Source: an uncultured bacterium (lineage in GTDB: Bacteria > Actinomycetota > Actinomycetes > S36-B12). Taken from it: 7,895 bases of DNA. The stretch spans positions 1-7,895 of the forward strand of contig CAJBMR010000460.1 of assembly GCA_903954205.1 (NCBI GenBank), read 5' to 3'. Position 1 is the first letter of the stretch; each line of letters starts with the position of its first letter. This document shows positions 1 to 6,050 of the stretch, piece after piece. The notes under the pieces are model-generated. The model did not search any database. It saw only the letters and a list, made by a program, of their open reading frames with translations, and was not told where the DNA came from. Both the position numbers and the translations under genes were made by a program.

Positions 1-106
1 GGGCGAGTCCGTGGTGATCCCGCAGGGATTCGACTACCGGATCGTCAACCAGTCGGGGCAACCCGCCCGGCTCATCTCCGGCAGCGCCCCCGGCTACCTG
101 GCCTGA
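1..106 (+). CDS. C-terminal end of a cupin-domain protein (partial)
   Basis: This is an open frame entering from the left edge (codons begin at base 2) and ending at TGA 104-106, giving the last 34 residues of a protein. It begins GESVVIPQGFDYRIVNQSG and ends with GYLA. The pattern G-(E/D)-x-V-x-I-P-x-G-x-x-(H/Y)-R-(I/V)-x-N-x-(S/T)-G, followed by a short beta strand, is typical of the second conserved motif of small cupin_2 barrels. The usual metal-binding His after the Pro-Gly is a Tyr here (FDYRI), so this half gives no evidence of metal binding. The stop lies two bases before the ATG of the ROK-like gene, so the two are probably co-transcribed and translationally coupled. The N-terminal part is outside the window, so the substrate or role cannot be named. 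Confidence 0.7.
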   Translation, partial: GESVVIPQGFDYRIVNQSGQPARLISGSAPGYLA

Positions 107-108
107 CG

Positions 109-1002
109 ATGGACGTCGTCCTCGGCGTCGATGTCGGCGGCACCAAGTCCCGGGCTGTGCTGCTCGGCCCGGACCTCTCCGTCGTGGCCAGGGATGAGGT
201 GCCGACGTCGACGAGTGAGCGCGCCGATCCCGGGCTGGCCGCCTCCCATGCACTTGCCCACCGCCTCCACGATCGCGCCCTCGAACAGGGGCACCACATC
301 GCAGGAGTCGGCATCGGCGTCCCGGAGTACGTGCGAGGAGGACTGCTGCACAGCGATCTCGTGCTCGCATGGACTGTGCAGCCTGGCGAACTCTTCGCCG
401 ACATCGCACCCGTGACGGTCGAGAGCGACGTGCGATGCGGCGCCTTGGCCGAGACGGTCCTCGGTGCCGGTCGCGACTCCACATCGATGCTCTACGCAAG
501 CATCGGCACGGGGATATCGAGTTCCTTTGTTGTCGGCGGCCACGTGTGGGAGGGACACCGGGGCGAGGCCATCGCCCTGGGCGAACTCCCCATCGACCGC
601 GACCTGGAGCCGGGAATCGCACACACGCTGGAGGAGTTCGCCTCCGGAAGCGCCATCGCGCGCAGGTACGCCAGGGCCACCGGCCAGCAGGTCTCAGGTG
701 CCCGTGAGGTGCTTGCCCTCGCCGAAGGCCGCGATCCGCGGGCGCGAGCCATCGTCGAGTCCGCCGCGTCCGCCATCGGAGCCGCACTTGCCTGGGCGGT
801 CTACCTCGTGGATCCGCAGGTCGTGGTGCTCGGCGGCGGCCTGGGGTCCGCCGGTGGCTGGTGGACCGAGCAGATCAGTGATCGCTACCAGCGTCTCTCA
901 CGCCCGAGTCCTCCCCCTCTCCTGCCCGCCGAGTGCGGAGCGGACTCCGGTGCCATCGGTGCGGCCCTGGCATCCTTCGCCGACCTTGGATTGCTCGACT
1001 GA
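109..1002 (+). CDS. ROK-family sugar kinase-like protein, active site atypical
   Basis: This 297-residue protein has the ROK/actin-like ATPase layout and the family's usual length of about 300. The phosphate-1 loop is GVDVGGTKS near residues 6-14. The catalytic-Asp region is VESDVRCGALAE (Asp107). A glycine-rich SIGTGIS stretch lies at 131-137, LEEFASGSAI at 174-183, the adenosine region DPQVVVLGGGLG at 235-246, and the terminal helix motif GADSGAIGAAL at 277-287. ROK kinases phosphorylate hexoses or N-acetyl-hexosamines in the cytoplasm. The usual GE-x-GH sugar-binding motif aligns with I155-A156-L157-G158-E159, so the sugar-binding Glu and His are both replaced. The zinc motif CxCGxxGC is absent. 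The ATP fold looks intact, so it may be a kinase of unusual substrate or a non-catalytic relative. The start ATG lies two bases after the upstream cupin stop with no clear Shine-Dalgarno, which suggests translational coupling. Family membership is fairly sure; the substrate is unknown. Confidence 0.8.
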   Translation: MDVVLGVDVGGTKSRAVLLGPDLSVVARDEVPTSTSERADPGLAASHALAHRLHDRALEQGHHIAGVGIGVPEYVRGGLLHSDLVLAWTVQPGELFADIAPVTVESDVRCGALAETVLGAGRDSTSMLYASIGTGISSSFVVGGHVWEGHRGEAIALGELPIDRDLEPGIAHTLEEFASGSAIARRYARATGQQVSGAREVLALAEGRDPRARAIVESAASAIGAALAWAVYLVDPQVVVLGGGLGSAGGWWTEQISDRYQRLSRPSPPPLLPAECGADSGAIGAALASFADLGLLD

Positions 1003-1065
1003 CGCATCGCGAGTCGCCGTCCATCAGCAGTCTCCTGCCGATATGCGCGGGGCCCGCCTATCTCC

Positions 1066-1071
1066 TAGCCT
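1066..1071 (+). promoter_or_regulatory. Putative -10 element of the membrane-anchored orphan gene
   Basis: TAGCCT fits the actinobacterial TAnnnT -10 pattern. It ends nine bases before the ATG at 1081, predicting a transcript starting at about 1077-1080, nearly leaderless. A perfect short palindrome (GCGGG-G-CCCGC, 1047-1057) lies just upstream, where a -35 or operator would be. The hexamer is weak evidence on its own. Confidence 0.35.
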
Positions 1072-1080
1072 CGGTTGACG

Positions 1081-1587
1081 ATGGAGTCGATCGAGCAGGG
1101 GCGCGAGCACTCGAGCGTGAGCCGGCGTGCGGTCATCACCCTGGTCTCCTCCCTCGTAGCGGTGCTTGCTCTTGCCGCACTCGCCTATGCCATCGACGCA
1201 CGCTGGCGTGCATCGGCCGCGGACGACCTGGTCATCGCCTTCGATGAGACGGTCACCGCGATCGAGTCCGGGGAGCGCCAGGTGAACTCGGTGCTGGAGT
1301 ACACCGCACCCGGTGACACCGAGAGTGTGCACCAGGACAACGTGCGGGCCGCCGCCATCGACGCTGCCACGAAGGTCTCCGCCGCTCGCGATCGCGTGGA
1401 TGCGATCGCGATCCTGCCCTGGCATGGTGAGCTGCTCACGGCACGCGAGGAGGCGGACATCTGGCTCGCCCTGCGCGCGACGGGGATCACGTCACTGGCC
1501 GAACGAGGGCAGGCGATCTACCCGCCGCAGGGCGAACTCGACGATGCACGGGCTGCCCTCGTGGGTGCCTTCAGCGAACTACGGTGA
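1081..1587 (+). CDS. Small membrane-anchored helical protein, unknown function
   Basis: I do not recognise a named family. The protein has 168 residues: a short charged N-terminus with an Arg pair (SRRAV, about 15-19), one hydrophobic segment at about 18-38 (VITLVSSLVAVLALAALAYA), then about 130 residues that read as amphipathic helices rich in Ala, Asp, Glu and Arg. The expected topology is N-in with an extracytoplasmic helical domain, or an uncleaved signal anchor; no lipobox Cys or cell-wall sorting motif is present. The mature part has no cysteine and no catalytic motif that I can see. An in-frame TTG at 1075 is possible, but the putative -10 at 1066-1071 predicts a transcript beginning after it, so ATG 1081 is preferred. 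The gene converges on the lipoprotein gene, with 18 bases between stop codons. Both encode small helical exported proteins, which may hint at related envelope roles (inference only). Confidence 0.6.
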   Translation: MESIEQGREHSSVSRRAVITLVSSLVAVLALAALAYAIDARWRASAADDLVIAFDETVTAIESGERQVNSVLEYTAPGDTESVHQDNVRAAAIDAATKVSAARDRVDAIAILPWHGELLTAREEADIWLALRATGITSLAERGQAIYPPQGELDDARAALVGAFSELR

Positions 1588-1605
1588 CGCTGCCCGACCA
1601 AGCGC

Positions 1606-2091
1606 TCACGACGCGGACGGGCTCGCCTGCGGGCACACCTGCATGACGTACTCGTCAATGGCGGAGCCGCCCTCGGCGAACGCAGGGTCACCGAAGACGG
1701 CGGTGAGTTCGCCGAGCAGTCCGGTCATCTCCGGGGAGTCCGCGGCCGACTGCTTCACCTGCAGTGCGACCCCCCTCGATGCCGAGAGGAATTCCTCCCC
1801 CGCCGGTGGGATATCCGGCAGAGCAGCCTCGAGCTGGTCCAGGGAGTAGGACATGGCGTCCGCAGCCGCGACCGCGGACATCGCGTCGCCGGCTTCCAGG
1901 CTGGTCGCGAGATCAGAGAGTGCGACGGAGTAGTCGTCCATGGCCAACTGCGCCGCGGCACAGTCGAGCACCGGCGCCGCCGGGCTGGATGACGACGCGC
2001 CACCGGAGGATTGGCTGCACGCGGAGAGGAGGAGCCCCGCGGCGAGCAGACCCGCACCGACTCGCCCTGCCGCTCCCCTGCGCCGCATCAC
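1606..2091 (-). CDS. Putative lipoprotein, unknown function
   Basis: This 161-residue protein has a classic lipoprotein signal peptide: MMRRRGAAGR, a hydrophobic core at about 11-22, then the lipobox L22-S23-A24-C25. Cys25 should be lipidated, followed by a Ser/Gly/Ala/Pro-rich tether (about 26-41) on the outer face of the membrane. The rest (about 42-153) is mostly helical, with acidic and Ala-rich segments. Two further cysteines, Cys44 and Cys153, bracket the domain and could form a disulfide joining its two ends. I recognise no binding or catalytic motif. The GTG start at 2091 is chosen over ATG 2088 because TAGCCT lies exactly six bases upstream, consistent with a leaderless mRNA. It is divergent from the peroxidase gene (66 bases between starts) and convergent with the membrane-anchored orphan. 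Lipoprotein status is secure; function is unknown. Confidence 0.75.
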   Translation of the reverse strand: MMRRRGAAGRVGAGLLAAGLLLSACSQSSGGASSSSPAAPVLDCAAAQLAMDDYSVALSDLATSLEAGDAMSAVAAADAMSYSLDQLEAALPDIPPAGEEFLSASRGVALQVKQSAADSPEMTGLLGELTAVFGDPAFAEGGSAIDEYVMQVCPQASPSAS

Positions 2092-2097
2092 GCGCTC

Positions 2098-2103
2098 AGG
2101 CTA
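2098..2103 (-). promoter_or_regulatory. Putative leaderless -10 element of the lipoprotein gene
   Basis: On the minus strand TAGCCT is followed by six bases and then the GTG start at 2091. This spacing puts the predicted transcription start on the first base of the start codon. No convincing -35 is visible. Confidence 0.5.
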
Positions 2104-2145
2104 GGCGAAACGACGCACCCAAGTGGCGGGCGCCCCGCGCAGCGA

Positions 2146-2151
2146 GACAAT
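2146..2151 (+). promoter_or_regulatory. Putative leaderless -10 element of the peroxidase gene
   Basis: GACAAT (a TAtaaT-like hexamer with A2 and T6 conserved) is followed by six bases and the ATG at 2158. This supports 2158 as the start and predicts no 5' leader. A -35 box is not obvious. Confidence 0.5.
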
Positions 2152-2157
2152 AGGGGC

Positions 2158-2649
2158 ATGGCCGCGCCCGAATCCCTCTATGACCTCACCTTCGTCGACA
2201 ACCACGGCAAGGAGGTTGCGCTCGCTGACTTCGCCGGCAAGCCGGTCCTCGTGGTCAACACCGCGAGCAAGTGCGGCTTCACTCCGCAGTACGACGACCT
2301 GCAAAAACTGCACGAGGAGCTCGGCCCGCAGGGTCTGGTGGTCCTCGGCTTCCCCTGCGACCAGTTCGCACACCAGGAGCCGGGTGACGACACTCAGATC
2401 GAGGAGTTCTGCAAGGTCAACTACGGCGTGACCTTCCCGCTCTCGACCAAGATCGACGTCAATGGCAAGGGCACGCACCCGGTCTTCGCCTTCCTCAAGG
2501 ACCGGGCCGGTGGCATGCTCGGGTCGTCGATCAAGTGGAATTTCACGAAGTTCCTGGTTGCCCCCGACGGCACCACCGTCACGCGCTACGCCCCCAAGAC
2601 CAAGCCGACGGAGATCGTCAAGGACATCACTCCGTTGCTCGCCGACTAG
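2158..2649 (+). CDS. gpx: Glutathione peroxidase family thiol peroxidase
   Basis: This 163-residue cytoplasmic protein of normal family length reduces hydroperoxides. The signature blocks are clear: VVNTASKCGFTPQY (about 32-45) with peroxidatic Cys39; VVLGFPCDQFAHQEPG (about 61-76), supplying the catalytic Gln73; and IKWNFTKFLV (about 125-134), with Trp127 and Asn128. The full Cys-Gln-Trp-Asn tetrad is therefore present. Cys85 in EEFCKVNYG is placed like the resolving Cys of thioredoxin-dependent members, so this is probably a two-Cys, thioredoxin-type enzyme rather than a true glutathione user; most actinobacteria make mycothiol instead of glutathione. The common FPCNQF motif reads FPCDQF. 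There is no signal peptide. The open frame extends upstream to 2011, but that part overlaps the lipoprotein gene and promoter, and ATG 2158 fits both the family N-terminus and the -10. It converges on the Mo enzyme, with a 4-base overlap (CTAG). Confidence 0.95.
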   Translation: MAAPESLYDLTFVDNHGKEVALADFAGKPVLVVNTASKCGFTPQYDDLQKLHEELGPQGLVVLGFPCDQFAHQEPGDDTQIEEFCKVNYGVTFPLSTKIDVNGKGTHPVFAFLKDRAGGMLGSSIKWNFTKFLVAPDGTTVTRYAPKTKPTEIVKDITPLLAD

Positions 2650-4793
2650 ACCGGCTGCAGCGACACCGGAAGCGCGGTGACGGCGGCATTGCCGCTGAGC
2701 GGGTCGTAGCGGGTGTCCTCGGTGATGTCGTTGACGCTGTCACCGGGCAGGGATGCGGCGTGACTCCAACCCACGCCCGACCGCGAGCCGTGACCCCAGC
2801 CGTGCGGCATGCACACGACTCCAGGCATGACCGACTCGCTGATCTCCGCCACGGCCTCGATGGACCCGGCGGCAGTCGACACACTCACCCGGTCGCCCGC
2901 GGCGATTCCCCTCGCCTGAGCATCGTCGGGGTGCACGAGCACCGCGCAGTGGTTGCTCCCCCGTGTGAGGCGGGCGGAGTTGTGCATCCAACTGTTGTTG
3001 CTCCGCAGGTGCCGGCGCCCGATGAGCAGCAGATCACGTCCATCCGTGGCCTCCGGCGGCGCGTGCAGGGCCGTCATCAGACGTGGCCAATCTGCCACCA
3101 CCACCGGATGATCGAGGCGAATCCGCTTGCCGTCGGTCATGAGTCGGCGCGGCAGCACCGGATGCAGTGCACCGAGGTCGAGGCCGTGCGGATGCTGGCG
3201 CACCTTGCGCAGGGATAGCCGTCGACCGTGGCGCAGGCCCCATGGGCCCGCCCGCAGCGCGGCGTCGACGAATCGGCGCGGCAGGAAGCGCCGACGCGCC
3301 GCATCGAGTGCTCGAGCGCGCCGCGTGCCCATGGTCGATGCCTCGACGCGCCAGAGCAGCTCCCGCAGGATGTCTGCGTCTGCGCGCGTGTCAGGCTCCG
3401 GCTCGATCACGCGCTCACCCCAGCGCACGTGATTGCGCACGCTCACCGCAGGGAAGACCAGGTCGAATTCCTCGCGCTCCAGCGCGGTCGTGGGTGGCAG
3501 GATCACGTCGGCGTGACGGGTGGACTCGTTGACGTAGTAGTCGATCGCCACGCAGAAATCCACGGAGGTGAGCGCCTCATCGATCCGCCGACCCTGCGGC
3601 ACGGTGAGCACGGGGTTGCCCGCCACCAGCACCATCGCCCGGATCTGACCCTCGCCGGGCGTGAGGATCTCATCGGCCAGCGTGCTCGACGGGAACTCCG
3701 CTGCCACCTCGGGGATCCCACGCACCCGGGAGCGCCAGCGGTCGTAGCCGGGCAGGTCGGTCGTCAGGGCGCCGATGCGCGGCAGGTCGAACGCCGGCTC
3801 CGCGAGCATCCATCCGCCCACTTCGTCGAGGCGGCCGGTGAGCACATTGAGCACGTGCACGAGCCAGTACGCCGTGGTGCCGAACTCGGTCTGGCACACC
3901 CCGAGGCGCGCGTAGACCGCGGCACGCCGCGCGGCGGCGAAGTCACGAGCGAGGCGCCGGATGGTCTCGGCGGGTACGCCGGTGCGCCGCTCGGCGTCCT
4001 CGGGTGTCACCTGGCGCACGAGCTCCTGCACCGCATCGAGTCCGTCGACGTAGGACTCGGCCCGGCCCGGACGGGTGAGGCCCTCCGTGACGATGACGTG
4101 TGCCATGGCCGCGAGGAGGAAGGCATCGGTGCCGGGCTGGATGAAGACATGCTCATCGGCGATGTCGGCCGTCTCGGTGCGCCGCGGGTCGACAACGACG
4201 AGCCGGCCACCCCGCTCTCGCAAGCGCTCGAGTCGCCGCTTGATGTTGGGGGCCGTCATGATCGAGCCGTTGGAGACCAGCGGGTTGCCACCGACGACGA
4301 GCAGGAAGTCGGTGCGATCGACGTCGGGCACGGGGAGCAGCAGGGGCGAGCCGAAGAGCAGGTGCGACAGCAGGTGCTGGGGCTGCTGGTCCACACTCGC
4401 CGCGGAGTAGCGATTGCGCGTGCCCAGCGCCTTAAGCAGTTGCGGGATGTAGATGATGGGCGCCCAGCCGTGAGTGATCGGATTGCCCAGGTAGAACCCG
4501 ATGGCGTCTCCGCCGTAGCGCGACCGGATATCGAGGAGCCGCGCGGCGACGAGGTCGAATGCCTCGCTCCAGGTCATCTCCTCCCAGCGATCCCCCACGC
4601 GGCGTACCGGGCGGCGCAGCCGATCGGGGTCATGCGTGAGGTCCTGCAGCGCGACCCCCTTGGGGCAGAGGTAGCCCTGGCTGAAGGGGTCGGCCGCGTC
4701 GCCGCGGATGCTCGTGACGCGATTGGCCTCGACCGTGATCTCCAGGCCACAGGAGGCCTCACACAGATTGCAGGCGCGGTAGTGGACCGACAT
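2646..4793 (-). CDS. Molybdopterin-dependent oxidoreductase, 4Fe-4S catalytic subunit
   Basis: This 715-residue member of the DMSO reductase/formate dehydrogenase superfamily lacks a Tat signal, so it is probably cytoplasmic. It starts with a 4Fe-4S motif (Cys8-x2-Cys11-x3-Cys15-x27-Cys43, ending YLCPKG). Cofactor-binding regions follow: VVGGNPLVSNGS (166-177), VVVDPRRTETAD (199-210), QPGTDAF (219-225), and AGNPVLTVPQG and HADVILPP (391-434). A C-terminal dinucleotide-binding domain (about 587-712) contains RRHLRSNNSWMHN and MPHGWGH. Aligning GTRNRYSAASVDQ with the formate dehydrogenase GTNNVDCCARVU stretch (from memory) puts Asp135 at the Cys/selenocysteine position. The substrate is unknown. 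No FeS, membrane or Mo-cofactor chaperone gene is adjacent. The start has a good Shine-Dalgarno (GGAGG, 6-base spacing). The stop overlaps the peroxidase stop by four bases. A long opposite-strand frame over this gene is a GC-rich shadow. Confidence 0.93.
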   Translation of the reverse strand: MSVHYRACNLCEASCGLEITVEANRVTSIRGDAADPFSQGYLCPKGVALQDLTHDPDRLRRPVRRVGDRWEEMTWSEAFDLVAARLLDIRSRYGGDAIGFYLGNPITHGWAPIIYIPQLLKALGTRNRYSAASVDQQPQHLLSHLLFGSPLLLPVPDVDRTDFLLVVGGNPLVSNGSIMTAPNIKRRLERLRERGGRLVVVDPRRTETADIADEHVFIQPGTDAFLLAAMAHVIVTEGLTRPGRAESYVDGLDAVQELVRQVTPEDAERRTGVPAETIRRLARDFAAARRAAVYARLGVCQTEFGTTAYWLVHVLNVLTGRLDEVGGWMLAEPAFDLPRIGALTTDLPGYDRWRSRVRGIPEVAAEFPSSTLADEILTPGEGQIRAMVLVAGNPVLTVPQGRRIDEALTSVDFCVAIDYYVNESTRHADVILPPTTALEREEFDLVFPAVSVRNHVRWGERVIEPEPDTRADADILRELLWRVEASTMGTRRARALDAARRRFLPRRFVDAALRAGPWGLRHGRRLSLRKVRQHPHGLDLGALHPVLPRRLMTDGKRIRLDHPVVVADWPRLMTALHAPPEATDGRDLLLIGRRHLRSNNSWMHNSARLTRGSNHCAVLVHPDDAQARGIAAGDRVSVSTAAGSIEAVAEISESVMPGVVCMPHGWGHGSRSGVGWSHAASLPGDSVNDITEDTRYDPLSGNAAVTALPVSLQPV

Positions 4794-4799
4794 GCCATG

Positions 4800-4804
4800 C
4801 CTCC
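4800..4804 (-). promoter_or_regulatory. Shine-Dalgarno of the molybdopterin oxidoreductase
   Basis: GGAGG on the minus strand lies six bases before the ATG at 4793. It fixes this start and marks the gene as leadered, unlike most neighbours. An overlapping ATG at 4798 is out of frame. Confidence 0.75.
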
Positions 4805-4824
4805 GCCCGAGCGCCGCTCCTGTG

Positions 4825-4845
4825 GAGCACCGAGCCTAGGTGCTC
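4825..4845. repeat. Inverted repeat in a divergent promoter region
   Basis: GAGCACC (4825-4831) and GGTGCTC (4839-4845) form a perfect 7-bp inverted repeat around a 7-base centre. The centre contains the minus-strand TAGGCT (4838-4833), a candidate -10 for the Mo enzyme. An alternative pairing, CGAGC (4831-4835) with GCTCG (4842-4846), overlaps it. The site is placed to act as an operator or as a 5'-leader hairpin; which one cannot be told from sequence. Confidence 0.45.
4833..4838 (-). promoter_or_regulatory. Putative -10 element of the molybdopterin oxidoreductase
   Basis: TAGGCT on the minus strand matches TAnnnT. It predicts a transcript start near 4826 and a leader of about 33 bases carrying the GGAGG site. 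It sits inside the inverted repeat at 4825-4845. Confidence 0.35.
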
Positions 4846-4866
4846 GCCACCCCCACCGCACGCGGG

Positions 4867-4872
4867 TAGCGT
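4867..4872 (+). promoter_or_regulatory. Putative leaderless -10 element of the PH-domain/DUF72 operon
   Basis: TAGCGT is followed by exactly six bases and the GTG at 4879. No Shine-Dalgarno lies between them, so the transcript is predicted to start on the GTG. Confidence 0.5.
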
Positions 4873-4878
4873 CACCCC

Positions 4879-5346
4879 GTGACCGTGCGCGAACTTCGCC
4901 TGGGGCGCCGCCCCGGTTGGGCGACGGCACTCGCGGCGGCCACGGCAGCGATCGGTGTGATCCTGGCCGTCCGGGGTCTGCGCGGATCCCCGCCCCTGCT
5001 CATCATCGGGGGCGCCCTCATTGTCGCCGGGCTGCTCGCCTATTTCCGCGCCCTGCGCCCGTGGTTCCTCGACGAGCAGGGACTCTCCCTCGCCGGACAC
5101 CGCCGACTGCTGTGGTCGGAGGTCACGCGGATCCAGGTTGTCGAGACGACCCCCAAGGGTGCCAACGGGGGTGCACCCCGCATCGATCTGACGGTAGGCA
5201 CATCCACTCGTAAGGCGACACTCCAGCTCACCTCGCGCAAGGACGCCGACAGAGTCGCGGCACTCCTCAAGCAACACCTGCCCGCGCACACCGAGGGCCG
5301 CGAGGATCTGCGGCTCGTCGACGCTGCCTGGAAGCACGTGACGTGA
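4879..5346 (+). CDS. PH-domain membrane protein (bacterial PH type)
   Basis: This 155-residue protein has two hydrophobic segments: about 14-31 (WATALAAATAAIGVILAV) and about 38-56 (PPLLIIGGALIVAGLLAYF), separated by a short Arg/Gly loop. A soluble domain of about 80 residues (about 61-136) follows. It has the bacterial PH pattern: RPWFLDEQGLSL, LLWSEVTRIQVVETT, strands RIDLTV and KATLQL, and a final helix DADRVAALLKQHL. The order of two TM segments then a small PH-like beta domain, with the strand-turn L-W-S-E-V, is typical of small actinobacterial bPH proteins. Both ends and the PH domain are probably cytoplasmic. The function of these proteins is mostly unknown. It is the first gene of a likely operon; its TGA overlaps the GTG of the DUF72 gene. 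GTG 4879 is supported by the six-base spacing from TAGCGT. Confidence 0.75.
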   Translation: MTVRELRLGRRPGWATALAAATAAIGVILAVRGLRGSPPLLIIGGALIVAGLLAYFRALRPWFLDEQGLSLAGHRRLLWSEVTRIQVVETTPKGANGGAPRIDLTVGTSTRKATLQLTSRKDADRVAALLKQHLPAHTEGREDLRLVDAAWKHVT

Positions 5347-6050
5347 GCCCCGATCCACTCATCGGCCTCGCCGGGTGGAGCGAGGCAGTGAGCAAGCACC
5401 GCACCTACTTCCCCGGATCCGGCAGCGGGCTCACGCGCTACGCCGAGACGTTCTCCATGGTCGAGGTCAACTCCTCCTTCTATCGCGCCGTGCGCGCCGA
5501 GACCTTCGCCTCGTGGGCCGAACAGACACCACCGGGCTTCCGCTTCAGCGTCAAGATCAACCGCGCGGTCACCCACGCCGCCCGACTGTCGGCCAATGCC
5601 AAGCTCGAGCAGGCCTTGGAACCGATGATGAGCCTGGGCCCCAAACTCGCCGCCGTGCTGATCCAACTGCCGCCCACCCTGGCCACCAACCCCGAGCGCG
5701 ACGCGGCCTTCCTCGACCGGCTCCGGAGCCTCTACGCAGGAATGGTCGCCTGGGAGCCGCGGCATCCCTCCTGGGAAGCCCCCGAGGCGGCCCGCCTCCT
5801 GGAGGAGCACGGGATCACCCCCGTGCGCACCACGATCCCGGCGGCGGGCGCGGCTCATGGGTCTTCGGGCTCCTACGTCCGGCTCCATGGCACGCCCCGC
5901 CGCTACTACAGCGCCTACTCGACCGCCGATCTCACGTCGCTTTCGGAATGGCTGCGAAGGGACTCGTCACCGTCGATCGTCATCTTCGACAACACAGCGA
6001 GCTCAGCGGGTGTGCGCAATGCCATCGAGTTGACCGAGTTGCTTGCTTAA
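5343..6050 (+). CDS. DUF72 (YecE-like) TIM-barrel protein
   Basis: This 235-residue protein of near-typical family length carries the DUF72 landmarks in order: IGLAGWS (7-13), VEVNSSFYR (40-48), FASWAEQTPPGFRFSVKINRAVTH (about 55-78), LIQLPPTL (106-113), WEPRHPSW (137-144), YVRLHGTPRRYY (178-189) and IFDNTASSAGVRNA (214-227). The conserved Glu41/Asn43, Lys71, His78, Glu138/Arg140/His141 and Arg180/His182 look intact, suggesting a working site in a TIM-barrel-like fold. The biochemical role of DUF72 proteins is not established to my knowledge. There is no signal peptide, so it is probably cytoplasmic. The GTG start overlaps the upstream stop in GTGA, with a weak GGAAG eight bases before, indicating coupled translation with the PH-domain gene. 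The TAA at its end lies in a TTAA shared with the convergent DoxX-like gene. Confidence 0.88.
   Translation: MSPDPLIGLAGWSEAVSKHRTYFPGSGSGLTRYAETFSMVEVNSSFYRAVRAETFASWAEQTPPGFRFSVKINRAVTHAARLSANAKLEQALEPMMSLGPKLAAVLIQLPPTLATNPERDAAFLDRLRSLYAGMVAWEPRHPSWEAPEAARLLEEHGITPVRTTIPAAGAAHGSSGSYVRLHGTPRRYYSAYSTADLTSLSEWLRRDSSPSIVIFDNTASSAGVRNAIELTELLA

Noticed and set aside
94..624. A 176-codon minus-strand frame over the ROK-like gene.
   Set aside because: It is a shadow of a well-supported ROK-family gene with no recognisable domain.
2011..2157. A 49-codon N-terminal extension of the peroxidase.
   Set aside because: It runs over the lipoprotein start and the divergent promoter. The family begins near the ATG at 2158, which also fits the -10 spacing.
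2683..2695. A small hairpin (GCGGC-ATT-GCCGC) downstream of the peroxidase stop, considered as a terminator.
   Set aside because: The five-pair stem has no following T-tract and lies inside the Mo-enzyme coding sequence, so it is likely a codon-level coincidence.
3228..5213. A 661-codon open frame on the plus strand opposite the molybdopterin oxidoreductase.
   Set aside because: It lies almost entirely antisense to a gene with clear 4Fe-4S and cofactor motifs. Its translation is Arg/His/Gly-rich low-information sequence with no domain pattern, as expected of a GC-rich shadow frame.
5040..5888. A 282-codon minus-strand frame across the PH-domain and DUF72 genes.
   Set aside because: Both plus-strand genes show clear family motifs, while the antisense translation shows only Gly/Arg/Ala-rich composition.
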